A stretch of 11,214 nucleotides of DNA from DATKZH01 sp964475955 (GCA_964475955.1 CAYYZY010000241.1:1-11214); one strand, 5' to 3'. Shown: positions 4,899 through 11,214, counted from the first letter of the stretch. Made by a program: numbers and translations. The notes: generated from the letters alone by a model not told the origin.

Positions 4899-5999
4899 TC
4901 ACGATGCGGGTTGCGCGGCTTTGCGCGTTTGGGGGCAGGGCAGGGCCGCGGAAGAGAGATCGCGCAGCGCGGCCGGGAACCGGACGACCCCGAAGCACAT
5001 GAGCGGGGCGATCAGCGAGCCCCAGTACTGGTTGAAGTCGTGCCCTACGAAACCGAAGGTTAGTACGAACAAGCAAACCGTCAGCCCGACGCGCTGGCCC
5101 CACGCCGTGTGCCACCCGGCGAACCCGAGCATGGCCGCCGCGAAGTAGAGGGCGGTCACCCATTGGGGCAAGAGGAGCAGGTAGGCGTTCATCTGGACCG
5201 TGGAGATCACGAACGCCAGCCCGCCGAACTGGAGCCAGCCTTCGTGGTGGGCCTGGGCATCGGGGCCGACCCGCGCCGCGATTTGGGTGGCGTGCCAGGC
5301 GAAGAAGGCCGCCCAGGCCGCCAGCCCAAGGATCCAGGCGAGCAGTTCCTTGGGCCGCTTCTCCCAGCAGGCGAGTCCGGCGGCCAGCACGCAGTAGGGC
5401 AGGGCCAGGTCGCGGAAGAAGACGGCCAGCAGCCCCGCCGCCACGCCCCAGCCGGGTCGCCCGACGCCATAGGCACAGATCGAGAGGGCGACGAACACGC
5501 CTGCCCAGAGGCCGGGAGAGACGAACAGGTCGCCCAGCACGCAGAACATCAACGGGCCGGTGAGCAGGAGGGTGGAGGCGACGGGCACTCCGAGCCCATG
5601 GCCCTGTTCCCGGGCCAGCGCCTCGAAACCCAACAGCACGACGGCGAGCGCCAGGAGCCCGAGGAGCCCCTTGCCGAGCGCGGGGTCGGGGAGCTTTCCC
5701 AGCATCCACATCGGCAGCGGGGTGCGCCAGTTGAACACGCTTTGGGTTGGGTAGCCCCGCGCGACCAGCTCCTCGGCGGCGGCCGCGTAGTAGCGCTGGC
5801 CGGCGTGGATGCGGTCGACCTCGGCGCGGTAGAGGGCCACGTCGCCCTCGCCGGGCGCGTCCTTTCCCACGCGAGTGCTCCCGAGCGGCGACAGCGCAAC
5901 CGCTACACAGAGCACGATCGTCGCGGCCAGCAGAACCAGCACGACGCGGGCCTGCCGCGGTGTGAGGCGGACGTAGCCGGTCGCGGGCGTCGAGCGCAT
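4899..5999 (-). CDS. Polytopic membrane protein, GT-C glycosyltransferase-like, function unknown
   Basis: The protein has 366 residues and about ten hydrophobic segments (roughly 18-38, 108-126, 138-156, 160-178, 185-207, 219-237, 258-278, 279-297, 303-320, 325-342). Between the first two lies a long loop, probably extracytoplasmic, with GEGDVALYRAEVDRIHAG (50-67), YYAAA (70-74) and RGYPTQSVFNWRTPLPMWML (81-100). An acidic residue after the first helix followed by a YP..S.FNWR.P motif recalls membrane proteins of the GT-C/mannosyltransferase-like type that use polyprenyl-linked sugars, with D53 a candidate acidic residue. A family-level assignment is not secure. The ATG at 5999 was chosen over upstream options because GAGG lies 7 nt before it and the first helix follows soon after. 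It stands alone, convergent with the sugar operon and divergent from the transposase gene. Confidence 0.7.
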   Translation of the reverse strand: MRSTPATGYVRLTPRQARVVLVLLAATIVLCVAVALSPLGSTRVGKDAPGEGDVALYRAEVDRIHAGQRYYAAAAEELVARGYPTQSVFNWRTPLPMWMLGKLPDPALGKGLLGLLALAVVLLGFEALAREQGHGLGVPVASTLLLTGPLMFCVLGDLFVSPGLWAGVFVALSICAYGVGRPGWGVAAGLLAVFFRDLALPYCVLAAGLACWEKRPKELLAWILGLAAWAAFFAWHATQIAARVGPDAQAHHEGWLQFGGLAFVISTVQMNAYLLLLPQWVTALYFAAAMLGFAGWHTAWGQRVGLTVCLFVLTFGFVGHDFNQYWGSLIAPLMCFGVVRFPAALRDLSSAALPCPQTRKAAQPAS

Positions 6000-6070
6000 C
6001 GTCAACCTCGGCGCGGTTTTGAGCCAACGAAATCTCTTGCGCAAATGTAGCTCAAGACCGCGACACTTAG

Positions 6071-6092
6071 CCCCCGGTGACCACACCGGGGG
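6071..6092. repeat. Left GC-rich hairpin flanking the RAYT-like gene
   Basis: CCCCCGGTG (6071-6079) pairs perfectly with CACCGGGGG (6084-6092) around the loop ACCA. With its TTAG prefix it resembles the hairpin at 6781-6812 downstream of the transposase gene (TTTAGCCGCCGGTG stem). Both share the TTAGC, CCGGTG and CACCGG blocks and a 4-nt loop. Confidence 0.7.
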
Positions 6093-6094
6093 AC

Positions 6095-6126
6095 CACGCA
6101 ACCGGCCCACGCAACCGGCCCACGCA
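6095..6126 (+). repeat. Short tandem repeat, 13-bp unit
   Basis: CACGCAACCGGCC is repeated perfectly at 6095-6107 and 6108-6120, and a third partial copy (CACGCA) starts at 6121. The array begins 3 bp after the left hairpin of the transposase region. Its function is unknown; replication slippage is the simple explanation. Confidence 0.7.
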
Positions 6127-6170
6127 ATCGCGACAGCGCAGCCCCCCGCCGCAGGGGACGCAAGATGGCG

Positions 6171-6189
6171 GCGATCCCGTCGGGATCGC
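6171..6189. repeat. Small perfect dyad upstream of the RAYT-like gene
   Basis: GCGATCCCG (6171-6179) and CGGGATCGC (6181-6189) form a 9-bp inverted repeat about one central base. It lies 66 bp before the start of the transposase gene, in the divergent intergenic region. It could be a regulator site or part of a dispersed repeat. Confidence 0.45.
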
Positions 6190-6254
6190 GCAAGTGACCC
6201 TTCCATGAGTTGGCCAGTGTGTTCCTTGAGCATGATTCATGCTACACTCCGACC

Positions 6255-6749
6255 ATGTCCCGGCCTCTTGCCATCATGCTTACCATGACCACGTACGGCA
6301 CGTGGCTCCGCGGCGACATGCGAGGGTGGGTCGAGCGCGGCGGACGCGTGTTGCCGGCCGACCCGCAGCTTGAACGGGCCGACCGGCGACGCATGAAGCA
6401 TCCCGCCTTTCTGTTCGATGAGTCTCAATTGGTCGAGATTGGCGGCGCGATCGGGGAGTCGCTCCGCGAACGACTCGGCCTGCGCCTGTTGGCGATGGCG
6501 GTTCGGACCTGGCACGTGCACGTGGTCGTCGCGGCGACGGACCACCCCGTGCCGGGCGTGGTCAAGTGCGCCAAGGACGCCGTACGCGGGCACCTCCGGC
6601 CGGGTCGGCCGGTCTGGACGGCGGGCTACGACAAGCGGTTTTGCTACGACGAGGAATCCGTGCGGCGCCGGATTCGGTACGTGGAGCGCCACAACGTCGA
6701 ACTCGGATTGCCGGCCAAGCCGTGGGAGTTCATCGAAGACTGCTCGTGA
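6255..6749 (+). CDS. Single-domain HUH/Y1 transposase, REP-associated (RAYT-like)
   Basis: The protein has 164 residues and resembles the Y1 transposase domain of IS200/IS605 TnpA and the REP-associated tyrosine transposases. The N-terminus MTTYGTWLRGD (11-21) is typical of this group. The HUH metal-binding motif is seen as TWHVHVVV (85-92; H87 and H89). The C-terminal helix RRRIRYVERHN (137-147) places Y142 where the catalytic tyrosine of IS608 TnpA lies. Such enzymes cleave single-stranded DNA at the foot of hairpins. The length and catalytic residues look intact. The ATG at 6255 was chosen because the family begins just before the TYGTWL block; no clear Shine-Dalgarno sequence precedes it, and an in-frame TTG at 6210 is the alternative. 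The gene lies between two related hairpins (6071-6092 and 6781-6812). No TnpB or IscB partner is present. Confidence 0.82.
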   Translation: MSRPLAIMLTMTTYGTWLRGDMRGWVERGGRVLPADPQLERADRRRMKHPAFLFDESQLVEIGGAIGESLRERLGLRLLAMAVRTWHVHVVVAATDHPVPGVVKCAKDAVRGHLRPGRPVWTAGYDKRFCYDEESVRRRIRYVERHNVELGLPAKPWEFIEDCS

Positions 6750-6780
6750 TCCGCACCCGAACTACGTCGTCCATTGACGA

Positions 6781-6812
6781 TTTAGCCGCCGGTGTGCTCA
6801 CCGGCGGCTAAA
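6781..6812. repeat. Right hairpin flanking the RAYT-like gene, possible bidirectional terminator
   Basis: TTTAGCCGCCGGTG (6781-6794) pairs perfectly over 14 bp with CACCGGCGGCTAAA (6799-6812) around the loop TGCT. It sits in the 91-bp gap between two convergent genes, 31 bp after the transposase stop and 28 bp past the symporter stop. The T and A ends suit a weak bidirectional terminator. Its similarity to the hairpin at 6071-6092 also fits a REP-like target of the neighbouring transposase. Confidence 0.75.
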
Positions 6813-6840
6813 TGGCGCGGATTGACGCGGAGATCGTATT

Positions 6841-8103
6841 CTACTCCGCCGGGGACTGCGGTTCCGGCGAACCCGACTCGCCCTCGCCCTCGGGCTGCGG
6901 CTCTTTTGGCTGGTCGCGTTGTTCCTCCTTCGTCTCCACGTCGCGGCCGCCCAAGAGGAAGACGACGACCACGATCGCGGCGAGCATGGCCGGCCAGAGC
7001 CAGATCGGGCCCCACTGATGTCCGTCGCCGGCCGGGTACATGTCGCCCACGTAGCCGGCCAGTTTCGAGCCGATGAACATCCCGACACCCCACATCAGGA
7101 ACGCGAGGAAGCTCTGGGCGCTGGCGCTGAGTTCCTTGGGCGCGGCCTTCTCGACGTAGATGAACGCGGCGACGAACACGAACACGTAGCAGAAGCCGTG
7201 GAGCAAGAGGCCGAGGACCGTCAGCGGGAAGAACGAGAGGCTGAACAGGAGGTAGCGCGCCGCCCAGGCGGCCATCCCGATCACCAGCACCTTCTTGAGG
7301 CCGATCCGCGGGATGAACCAGGGGAGCAGGAACATCACGGCGATCTCCGAATACTGGGAGATCGACGTCAGCGTTGTGGGATCGCCGGGGGCCTTGGTCT
7401 CGGTGAGGAAGGGCACCATCCACACGAAGTAGAAACTCAGCGGGATGCTGATCAGGAAGGAACAGAGCGCGAAGACCAGAAACGACGGCCGGCCGAGCAA
7501 CTTCAGGGCGCTCAACCCGAGCACGTCGCCGCCCGCCTTGGCGCCCTTGGGAGGCGTATGAGGAAGCGAAAGGCTGTAGAGGGACATGGCAATCGCGCCC
7601 CCGCCGGCCAGGAAGAAGAAGTTCTTCTGCGTTGCCCCGCCCAGCAGCGCGCCGACGAGGGTTACCGCCACGATCCAACCGATGGTGCCCCAGACGGCGA
7701 TCCAGGAGAACTTGTCGGGATCGTCCAGGTTGCGGAACGCGACGGCGTTGACCAGGGCCAGCGTGGGCATGAAGCAGAGGGCGTTGACCATGAGCAACGA
7801 GAAGAGCGGGAGGAACATCGTCTGCGTCGACGCCAACAAGAGGCACAGCCCTCCGATCAAGTGAAGCACCGACAACACCCGCTCCGTCGCGAAGTAACGA
7901 TCGGCCACGAATCCCACCAGAAGCGGCGAGATCATCGCGGCAATGGCCGTGCAGGCCATCACCCAGCCGATCTGCGCGCCGGAGAACTCGAGCGTGCTGT
8001 TCATATACCCGGCGACGGGCACGTACCATGCCGCCCAGAGGCCGAACTCCAGAAACATCATTGCGGACAGCCGGGCACGGGTGAGAAGCTGGCTCGAACC
8101 CAT
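6841..8103 (-). CDS. NupG-family nucleoside:H+ symporter (MFS)
   Basis: The protein has 420 residues with about twelve transmembrane segments in the inner membrane. The signatures of the nucleoside:H+ symporter family (NupG/XapB, MFS) are clear: RLSAMMFLEFGLWAAWYVPV at residues 11-30, FSGAQIGWV (40-48), SPLLVGFVADRYFATERVL (59-77; the MFS motif-A loop), the PTLALVNAVAF block (113-123), and WGTIGWI (138-144). The family imports nucleosides with protons; the ligand here is inferred. The ATG at 8103 is supported by AAGGAG ending 7 nt upstream. The C-terminal tail (about 388-420) is hydrophilic and rich in Glu, Pro and Gln, longer than in E. coli NupG and probably cytoplasmic. On the minus strand TAGAAT about 90 nt upstream of the start may be a -10 box, but no good -35 accompanies it. 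Confidence 0.85.
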   Translation of the reverse strand: MGSSQLLTRARLSAMMFLEFGLWAAWYVPVAGYMNSTLEFSGAQIGWVMACTAIAAMISPLLVGFVADRYFATERVLSVLHLIGGLCLLLASTQTMFLPLFSLLMVNALCFMPTLALVNAVAFRNLDDPDKFSWIAVWGTIGWIVAVTLVGALLGGATQKNFFFLAGGGAIAMSLYSLSLPHTPPKGAKAGGDVLGLSALKLLGRPSFLVFALCSFLISIPLSFYFVWMVPFLTETKAPGDPTTLTSISQYSEIAVMFLLPWFIPRIGLKKVLVIGMAAWAARYLLFSLSFFPLTVLGLLLHGFCYVFVFVAAFIYVEKAAPKELSASAQSFLAFLMWGVGMFIGSKLAGYVGDMYPAGDGHQWGPIWLWPAMLAAIVVVVFLLGGRDVETKEEQRDQPKEPQPEGEGESGSPEPQSPAE

Positions 8104-8553
8104 CGGTCGCTCCTTGTTGCCAAGAGAAGTCGAACGTCGGAAGTTGGAATGACGCAGCCCGACGGCCTGTCCCCCCGCCGGAATGACTCGCATTCTAGGT
8201 TAGTTTGCCGCGAGATGGAAGCCGCCGATCCCTCTGTCGGGCGCCCGTTTTTTCCGGCGCCCGGGGCGTCTCCTGCCCCGGAACTGGCGGTTCCTCGCCC
8301 GTCCTGGCCCCGGCCGGAGGCGGCTAGGGGTCGGCCGAGCAGCGTAGGCCGGATCGCGATCCGGCATCGGGGCGGGCGGGATATCGTGCGCAAGGTCTGA
8401 CGCAAACCCAGGCGTTTCCCGCGTTCGTTCGTGCCCGATCACGATCGGGCCTACCGAACTCTAAGCGTCGGCCGAGCAATGAGTTCCGCATTTGCAGGCT
8501 GGTAGACACACTCTGCGCATGGCGACCGGCGGACGGCGCACCACGCGGGCCGG
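8104..8553. other. 450-bp intergenic region rich in hairpins
   Basis: No coding sequence is supported. The region holds two adjacent hairpins, GGGCGCC/GGCGCCC (8239-8245 with 8256-8262) and CCGGGGC/GCCCCGG (8261-8267 with 8275-8281), which overlap by two bases and so may alternate. It also contains the REPIN-like unit at 8330-8478. The 5' end of the symporter transcript must lie near 8104-8200. Confidence 0.6.
8330..8478. repeat. REPIN-like doublet between 12-bp direct repeats
   Basis: The direct repeat GTCGGCCGAGCA occurs at 8330-8341 and 8467-8478. Just inside each copy lies one member of an inverted pair of palindromic units: GTAGG plus the perfect 18-bp palindrome GCCGGATCGCGATCCGGC (8344-8365) on the left, and GCCCGATC/GATCGGGC followed by CTAC (8433-8454) on the right, which on the minus strand reads GTAGG CCCGATCGTGATCGGGC. 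Two palindromes in opposite orientation with flanking direct repeats resemble a REPIN or MITE insertion with target duplication. Confidence 0.6.
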
Positions 8554-9924
8554 CTACCGAATCTCGCAGCCGGGCAGGGCGGCGCGAAGCCGGTCGGTGC
8601 CTGCGTCGGTGACGCCGGTTTGCCCGAGGTCGAGGAGCTTGAGGCCGGAGAGCTTGGCGAGGTGCTCGGCCGAGGCGTCGGTCACGCCCAGGTTGCGCCG
8701 GAGATTGAGCGTTTCGAGGCGCCCGAGGCCGGCGAGCCGGGCGACTCCGGCGTCGCTGAGGCCGTTGTCTTCCAGGTCCAAGTGCCTCAGGCTCCCCAAC
8801 TCGCCGACGACGGCCAGCCCGGCGTCGGTGACCTGCGTCTGCCGCAGTTCGAGGCGTTCCAGCTCGGCGAGCCCGCGCAGGTGCTCCAAAGCGGCGTCGC
8901 CAACCATGGTCTCGTTGAGCTGGAGGACCTGGAGCTTCTCCTTGTCGGCCACGTGCGCGAGGCCGGTTCCGGTCACCAGCAGGTCGCGCAGACTGAGCCG
9001 CCGCAGGCCGTCGAAGCCGCGGAAGGGGGCCAGCCCGGCGTCGGTGACGCGCATGCACCGGAAGATCGTGATCTCCTCCAGAGGCAGCTCTTCGAGGTGG
9101 GCGAGGCCGTCGTTGCCGATCATAGCGTCGGCGAGGGTCAGGCTGGTGAGCGAGTCGAGGCGGGCCAGCGCGGCCAGGCCGGCGTCGGTGATGGCGTGGC
9201 TCCCCAGCTTGAGGCTCGCGAGACCCTCGATCTCGGGCAGATGCTCCAGGGCCGCGTCGTCGACCTGCCCGCAGCCGCGCAGATCGAGCCGCTTGAGGGC
9301 GGGGAGGGCCGCAAGCCGTGCGACGCCGTCGGCGCTGAAGCTGCCGTCGAGCAGGCCGAGGGATTGGAGGGAGTCGAAGCCCTTGAGCTGGTCGAGGGCC
9401 GCGTCGTCCAGGCGCGCCGCCCCGCGAAGCTCCAGCGACTCGAGCCGGTCGAGGCTCGTGAGCCGCGCGAGGCCCTCGGCGTCGATCGGCGTGTTGGCCA
9501 GGGCCACCTCGACGAGGCCGCGGATCCGGCCGATCCGGGCGGCGCACGCGTTGTCGATCTCGCCCCCGGCCAGTCTCAGACATCGCAGGTGCTCGAAGTC
9601 CGCAAGCATGTCGACCAGGTCGGCCGTAGCCGATACCCGGTCGCCGGCCAGGTCGACCGCGACGACGTGCCCGGCGTCGTCCCGCTCGACGCGGCCGCCC
9701 AGTTCGTCGATTTGCCGGAGGATTGCGTCTTGCCGCTTCTTGGCCTCGGCCGGCACCGCCTCGACGGCCGCCGCGCCGGGTGCCTCGGTCGATCGCGGGT
9801 GGCCGTTCGCAACAGGCCCGGGATGGACGTCGGCGTTGGAGGACGTGGGCGTCTCCGCTTGCGGGGAGCAGCCGGCCAGCATCGCGAGCGACGCCCAAAC
9901 GACGAACCGTCGAAGCCCTTTCAT
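8554..9924 (-). CDS. Leucine-rich-repeat lipoprotein with about 14 repeats
   Basis: The protein has 456 residues. The N-terminus is a lipoprotein signal peptide with lipobox LAGC (16-19; lipidated C19), so the mature protein should be membrane-anchored. A low-complexity linker (20-60) and a short helical/strand region (61-105) come next. About fourteen leucine-rich repeats of 24-25 residues fill roughly 110-450, with consensus LxxLxLxxTxVTDAGLxxLxxL, for example at 233-256, 353-376 and 426-450. It ends LPGCEIR, a cap I associate with planctomycete LRR proteins. The role is probably protein-protein recognition at the cell surface; no enzymatic domain is seen. The ATG at 9924 starts the signal peptide; GGAG lies about 12 nt upstream, rather far. 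It is co-directional with csrA genes upstream (219-bp gap), without evidence of an operon. Confidence 0.85.
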   Translation of the reverse strand: MKGLRRFVVWASLAMLAGCSPQAETPTSSNADVHPGPVANGHPRSTEAPGAAAVEAVPAEAKKRQDAILRQIDELGGRVERDDAGHVVAVDLAGDRVSATADLVDMLADFEHLRCLRLAGGEIDNACAARIGRIRGLVEVALANTPIDAEGLARLTSLDRLESLELRGAARLDDAALDQLKGFDSLQSLGLLDGSFSADGVARLAALPALKRLDLRGCGQVDDAALEHLPEIEGLASLKLGSHAITDAGLAALARLDSLTSLTLADAMIGNDGLAHLEELPLEEITIFRCMRVTDAGLAPFRGFDGLRRLSLRDLLVTGTGLAHVADKEKLQVLQLNETMVGDAALEHLRGLAELERLELRQTQVTDAGLAVVGELGSLRHLDLEDNGLSDAGVARLAGLGRLETLNLRRNLGVTDASAEHLAKLSGLKLLDLGQTGVTDAGTDRLRAALPGCEIR

Positions 9925-10143
9925 GAATACAAGCCGCTCCGTTCGCAAGCCGTCGTAGCACCCTCTCGCGTTACACGGTTCCATCACGAAGTTGCGTGCC
10001 GACGGCGCAGGAGGCTCGTCGCCGCCGCCTGGGGCTGTTGAAGTGCACCACGTTCCGTCGACTTCTCCAGCAATATGCGCTGGCGAGGACCGGGGACGAG
10101 ATGGGCTTCCTGCTTTGAGGCCCGCGGGGAGGGGGAGAACGGC

Positions 10144-10326
10144 TCAGGGCTTCTCGAGCTTCTCCGACGCCTTGATCGCCTCGTACACTTCCTGTCGGTG
10201 GACGGCGATCTCTTTGGGCGCCTCAATCCCGAGCCGAACCTTATCGCCGCGCACCTCGACCACCGTGACAACGATGTTGTCGTTGATGATGATGCTCTCG
10301 TTCTGTTTTCGTGATAGAACAAGCAT
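10144..10326 (-). CDS. csrA: CsrA, carbon storage regulator (canonical copy)
   Basis: The protein has 60 residues, the normal length for CsrA. It starts MLVLSRKQNESIIINDNI and contains the five-strand core, GDKVRLGIEAPKEIAVHRQE (27-46) and the C-terminal helix VYEAIKASEK. Known RNA-contact residues L4, R6, V42 and R44 are present, as is H43, so GGA-motif mRNA binding as a homodimer is expected, controlling translation and mRNA stability. The ATG at 10326 is the canonical start; an in-frame GTG at 10362 would add 12 residues unlike the family. No strong Shine-Dalgarno sequence precedes the ATG. No fliW or flagellar gene is visible in the window. A second, divergent csrA lies 345 bp upstream on the same strand. 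Confidence 0.92.
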   Translation of the reverse strand: MLVLSRKQNESIIINDNIVVTVVEVRGDKVRLGIEAPKEIAVHRQEVYEAIKASEKLEKP

Positions 10327-10671
10327 CGCGCTTCGGCCCAGGTTCGTTGTCTTCTCGGACACGGACGCGCGCCGCCAGCGCGCACAGCCAGACTCGCCGG
10401 TCAGCTTTCAGTCTACCCAGACCGGCGTGCCGTCCATATACCGGAGCGGCCCGAGAGAGCAGAAAACCCGGAACAGGGCCCGTCAAGTGACGATTCGGCG
10501 GGTCGAGCCGGATTTGCGGCCGCGGTCCGGCGCGTCCTCCGGGGCCGAGCCCCGGGAAATCGGGCGGCTCACGGGCGGTGCGCGGACCACCCGAGGCTGC
10601 GCTCGTCACGCCGTCTTCGCGCCTGGGAGGGACCCGACACGCACGCCAGTGACTCTTCCCCGGCTGCCGGG
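10327..10671. other. Intergenic region between the two csrA genes
   Basis: This is 345 bp without a supportable gene. A hairpin CCGGGGC/GCCCCGG (10539-10545 with 10549-10555, loop CGA) lies 117 bp beyond the stop of the upstream csrA paralogue. It lacks a T tract on the minus strand, so a terminator role is only possible. TATATG on the minus strand (about 10435-10440) could be a -10 box for the downstream csrA. Confidence 0.4.
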
Positions 10672-10857
10672 CTACAACTCTGCCGATTCGGCGGCCGCCG
10701 GTTTTCGCTTCGCGCCAGCTTCCCCGGGTCGGACCGAGACGCCTTCGGGGTGCTCGATGCTCAGCCGTACTTCATCGCCCTCGACCTCAACGACGTTCAC
10801 GATGATGTCGTCGCTGATGACGATGGACTGGTTCCTGTTCCGAGGGATGATAAGCAT
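10672..10857 (-). CDS. Divergent CsrA-like protein with altered RNA-binding motif
   Basis: The protein has 61 residues and is a CsrA paralogue over its first 42 residues: MLIIPRNRNQSIVISDDIIV (1-20), then NVVEVEGDEVRLSIEHPEGV (21-40). It aligns without gaps to the canonical copy 345 bp downstream. Several key positions differ: L4 is I, S5 is P, G33 is S, A36 is H, and the H43-R44 pair of the RNA-binding HRxE motif is R43-P44. The expected C-terminal helix is replaced by a lysine/alanine/glutamate-rich tail (AGAKRKPAAAESAEL). The fold and dimerisation may be kept while GGA-RNA binding is weakened or changed. The ATG at 10857 matches the family start; a weak GCGGGG lies upstream and the frame extends further back without CsrA-like sequence. 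It could be a specialised paralogue, a dimer partner or antagonist of the canonical copy, or a decaying duplicate. Confidence 0.82.
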   Translation of the reverse strand: MLIIPRNRNQSIVISDDIIVNVVEVEGDEVRLSIEHPEGVSVRPGEAGAKRKPAAAESAEL

Positions 10858-11214
10858 GGGACGGCCCCGCTGCGATATGAATGGACATATGAGAACCGAT
10901 TGACCCTGAGGCTGCGCGGGCAGGCCGCCGGTCGCACGGCCGGCACGCTCTGGCACCATCCTTTCCACAGCCGAGCAGGCAGCAGGTCGTGTCCATCCGG
11001 CCCAATACGCGAGGATACCGGTTTCGACCGGGATGTCAATCCTGCCCGAGCGTCCTGGAGACGCCGTCGGGGCCGTTGGAGTGCGTTCTAGGCTTCGTCG
11101 GAAAACGGCCGAGGCAGGGCGATTTGTAGGGTGCGTGCTTGCACGCACGCCGGAAAACGGCGGTCTCCGCGTGGGTGCAAGCACTACTGCTGTCAACATC
11201 TTTGGTCAGGGGCC
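10858..11214. other. Non-coding right edge
   Basis: No coding sequence is supported in the last 357 bases. On the minus strand CATATC (10877-10872) and CATATG (10891-10886) lie just upstream of the divergent csrA and could serve as -10 boxes, without a clear -35. The rest contains the nested inverted repeat at 11126-11187 and a direct repeat of CGGAAAACGGC at 11099-11109 and 11151-11161. Confidence 0.45.
11126..11187. repeat. Nested inverted repeat at the right edge
   Basis: GTGCGTGC/GCACGCAC (11131-11138 with 11141-11148) forms an 8-bp hairpin with a 2-nt spacer. In addition, GTGCTTGCAC (11135-11144) is the exact complement of GTGCAAGCAC (11175-11184), and GTAG at the left is mirrored by CTAC at the right. 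The two pairings share bases and are mutually exclusive. The pattern looks like a dispersed palindromic repeat of a different sequence from the others in the window. Confidence 0.55.

Noticed and set aside
5109..6050. A 313-residue plus-strand open frame over the membrane-protein gene
   Set aside because: The product is Glu/Gly/Gln/His-rich and hydrophilic, while the opposite strand encodes about ten regular hydrophobic helices and has a ribosome-binding site.
6095..6126. A CRISPR array
   Set aside because: The units are 13 bp, directly adjacent and without spacers, and no cas gene is present.
6919..8400. A 493-residue plus-strand open frame over the symporter gene
   Set aside because: It is the antisense shadow of a clear NupG-family protein; the translation is low-complexity Glu/Arg/His-rich and has no ribosome-binding site.
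8324..9961. Long open frames of about 470-545 residues on both strands over the LRR gene
   Set aside because: The repetitive GC-rich LRR coding sequence keeps other frames open. Only the 8554-9924 minus frame gives a lipobox and a regular LRR pattern.
10241..10609. A 122-residue minus-strand open frame overlapping csrA and the intergenic region
   Set aside because: It overlaps the canonical csrA in another frame, has no ribosome-binding site and shows no recognisable motif.

Overview
The window is GC-rich (well above 60 percent by eye). It combines Tat- and Sec-exported sugar enzymes, a leucine-rich-repeat lipoprotein with (V/I)TDAGL-type repeats, two CsrA paralogues and many dispersed palindromic repeats. 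This looks like a planctomycete chromosome, probably from the Pirellulales or a relative. The lineage is inferred from gene style, not from a marker gene.

Layout. (1) Bases 1-1280 are gene-poor. They hold the 5' half of a tRNA-Leu(CAA) gene with its own promoter on the minus strand, and a frameshifted, truncated IS5-type transposase remnant. (2) Bases 1284-4567 are a plus-strand operon with a recognisable promoter. It encodes a Tat-exported xylose-isomerase-like TIM-barrel protein and two tandem, clearly paralogous Gfo/Idh/MocA-type proteins with Sec-type signal peptides. A palindromic MITE-like element separates the two paralogues. (3) Bases 4568-4898 hold a palindromic repeat and the 3' half of a tRNA-Leu(CAG) gene, broken in the anticodon arm. 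(4) Bases 4899-5999 (minus) encode a polytopic membrane protein. (5) Bases 6071-6812 hold a single-domain HUH/Y1 transposase (RAYT-like) lying between two related GC-rich hairpins. (6) Bases 6841-8103 (minus) encode a NupG-family nucleoside:H+ symporter. (7) Bases 8104-8553 are non-coding and include a REPIN-like doublet between 12-bp direct repeats. (8) Bases 8554-9924 (minus) encode a lipoprotein with about 14 leucine-rich repeats. (9) Bases 10144-10857 (minus) carry two small csrA genes, one canonical and one with the RNA-binding HRxE motif replaced. (10) The right edge is non-coding and contains a nested inverted repeat.

How the parts work together. The three exported sugar proteins form the only clear functional unit, probably carbohydrate oxidation, isomerisation or lyase chemistry outside the cytoplasm. 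The rest looks like an accessory region shaped by mobile DNA: two different tRNA-Leu halves both broken at the anticodon arm, a dead IS, a RAYT with hairpins, and several palindromic repeats of different sequence. The points most worth following are the paired tRNA-Leu halves, the RAYT/REP-like set, the degenerate second CsrA, and the exported dehydrogenase-like pair with non-canonical nucleotide-binding loops.
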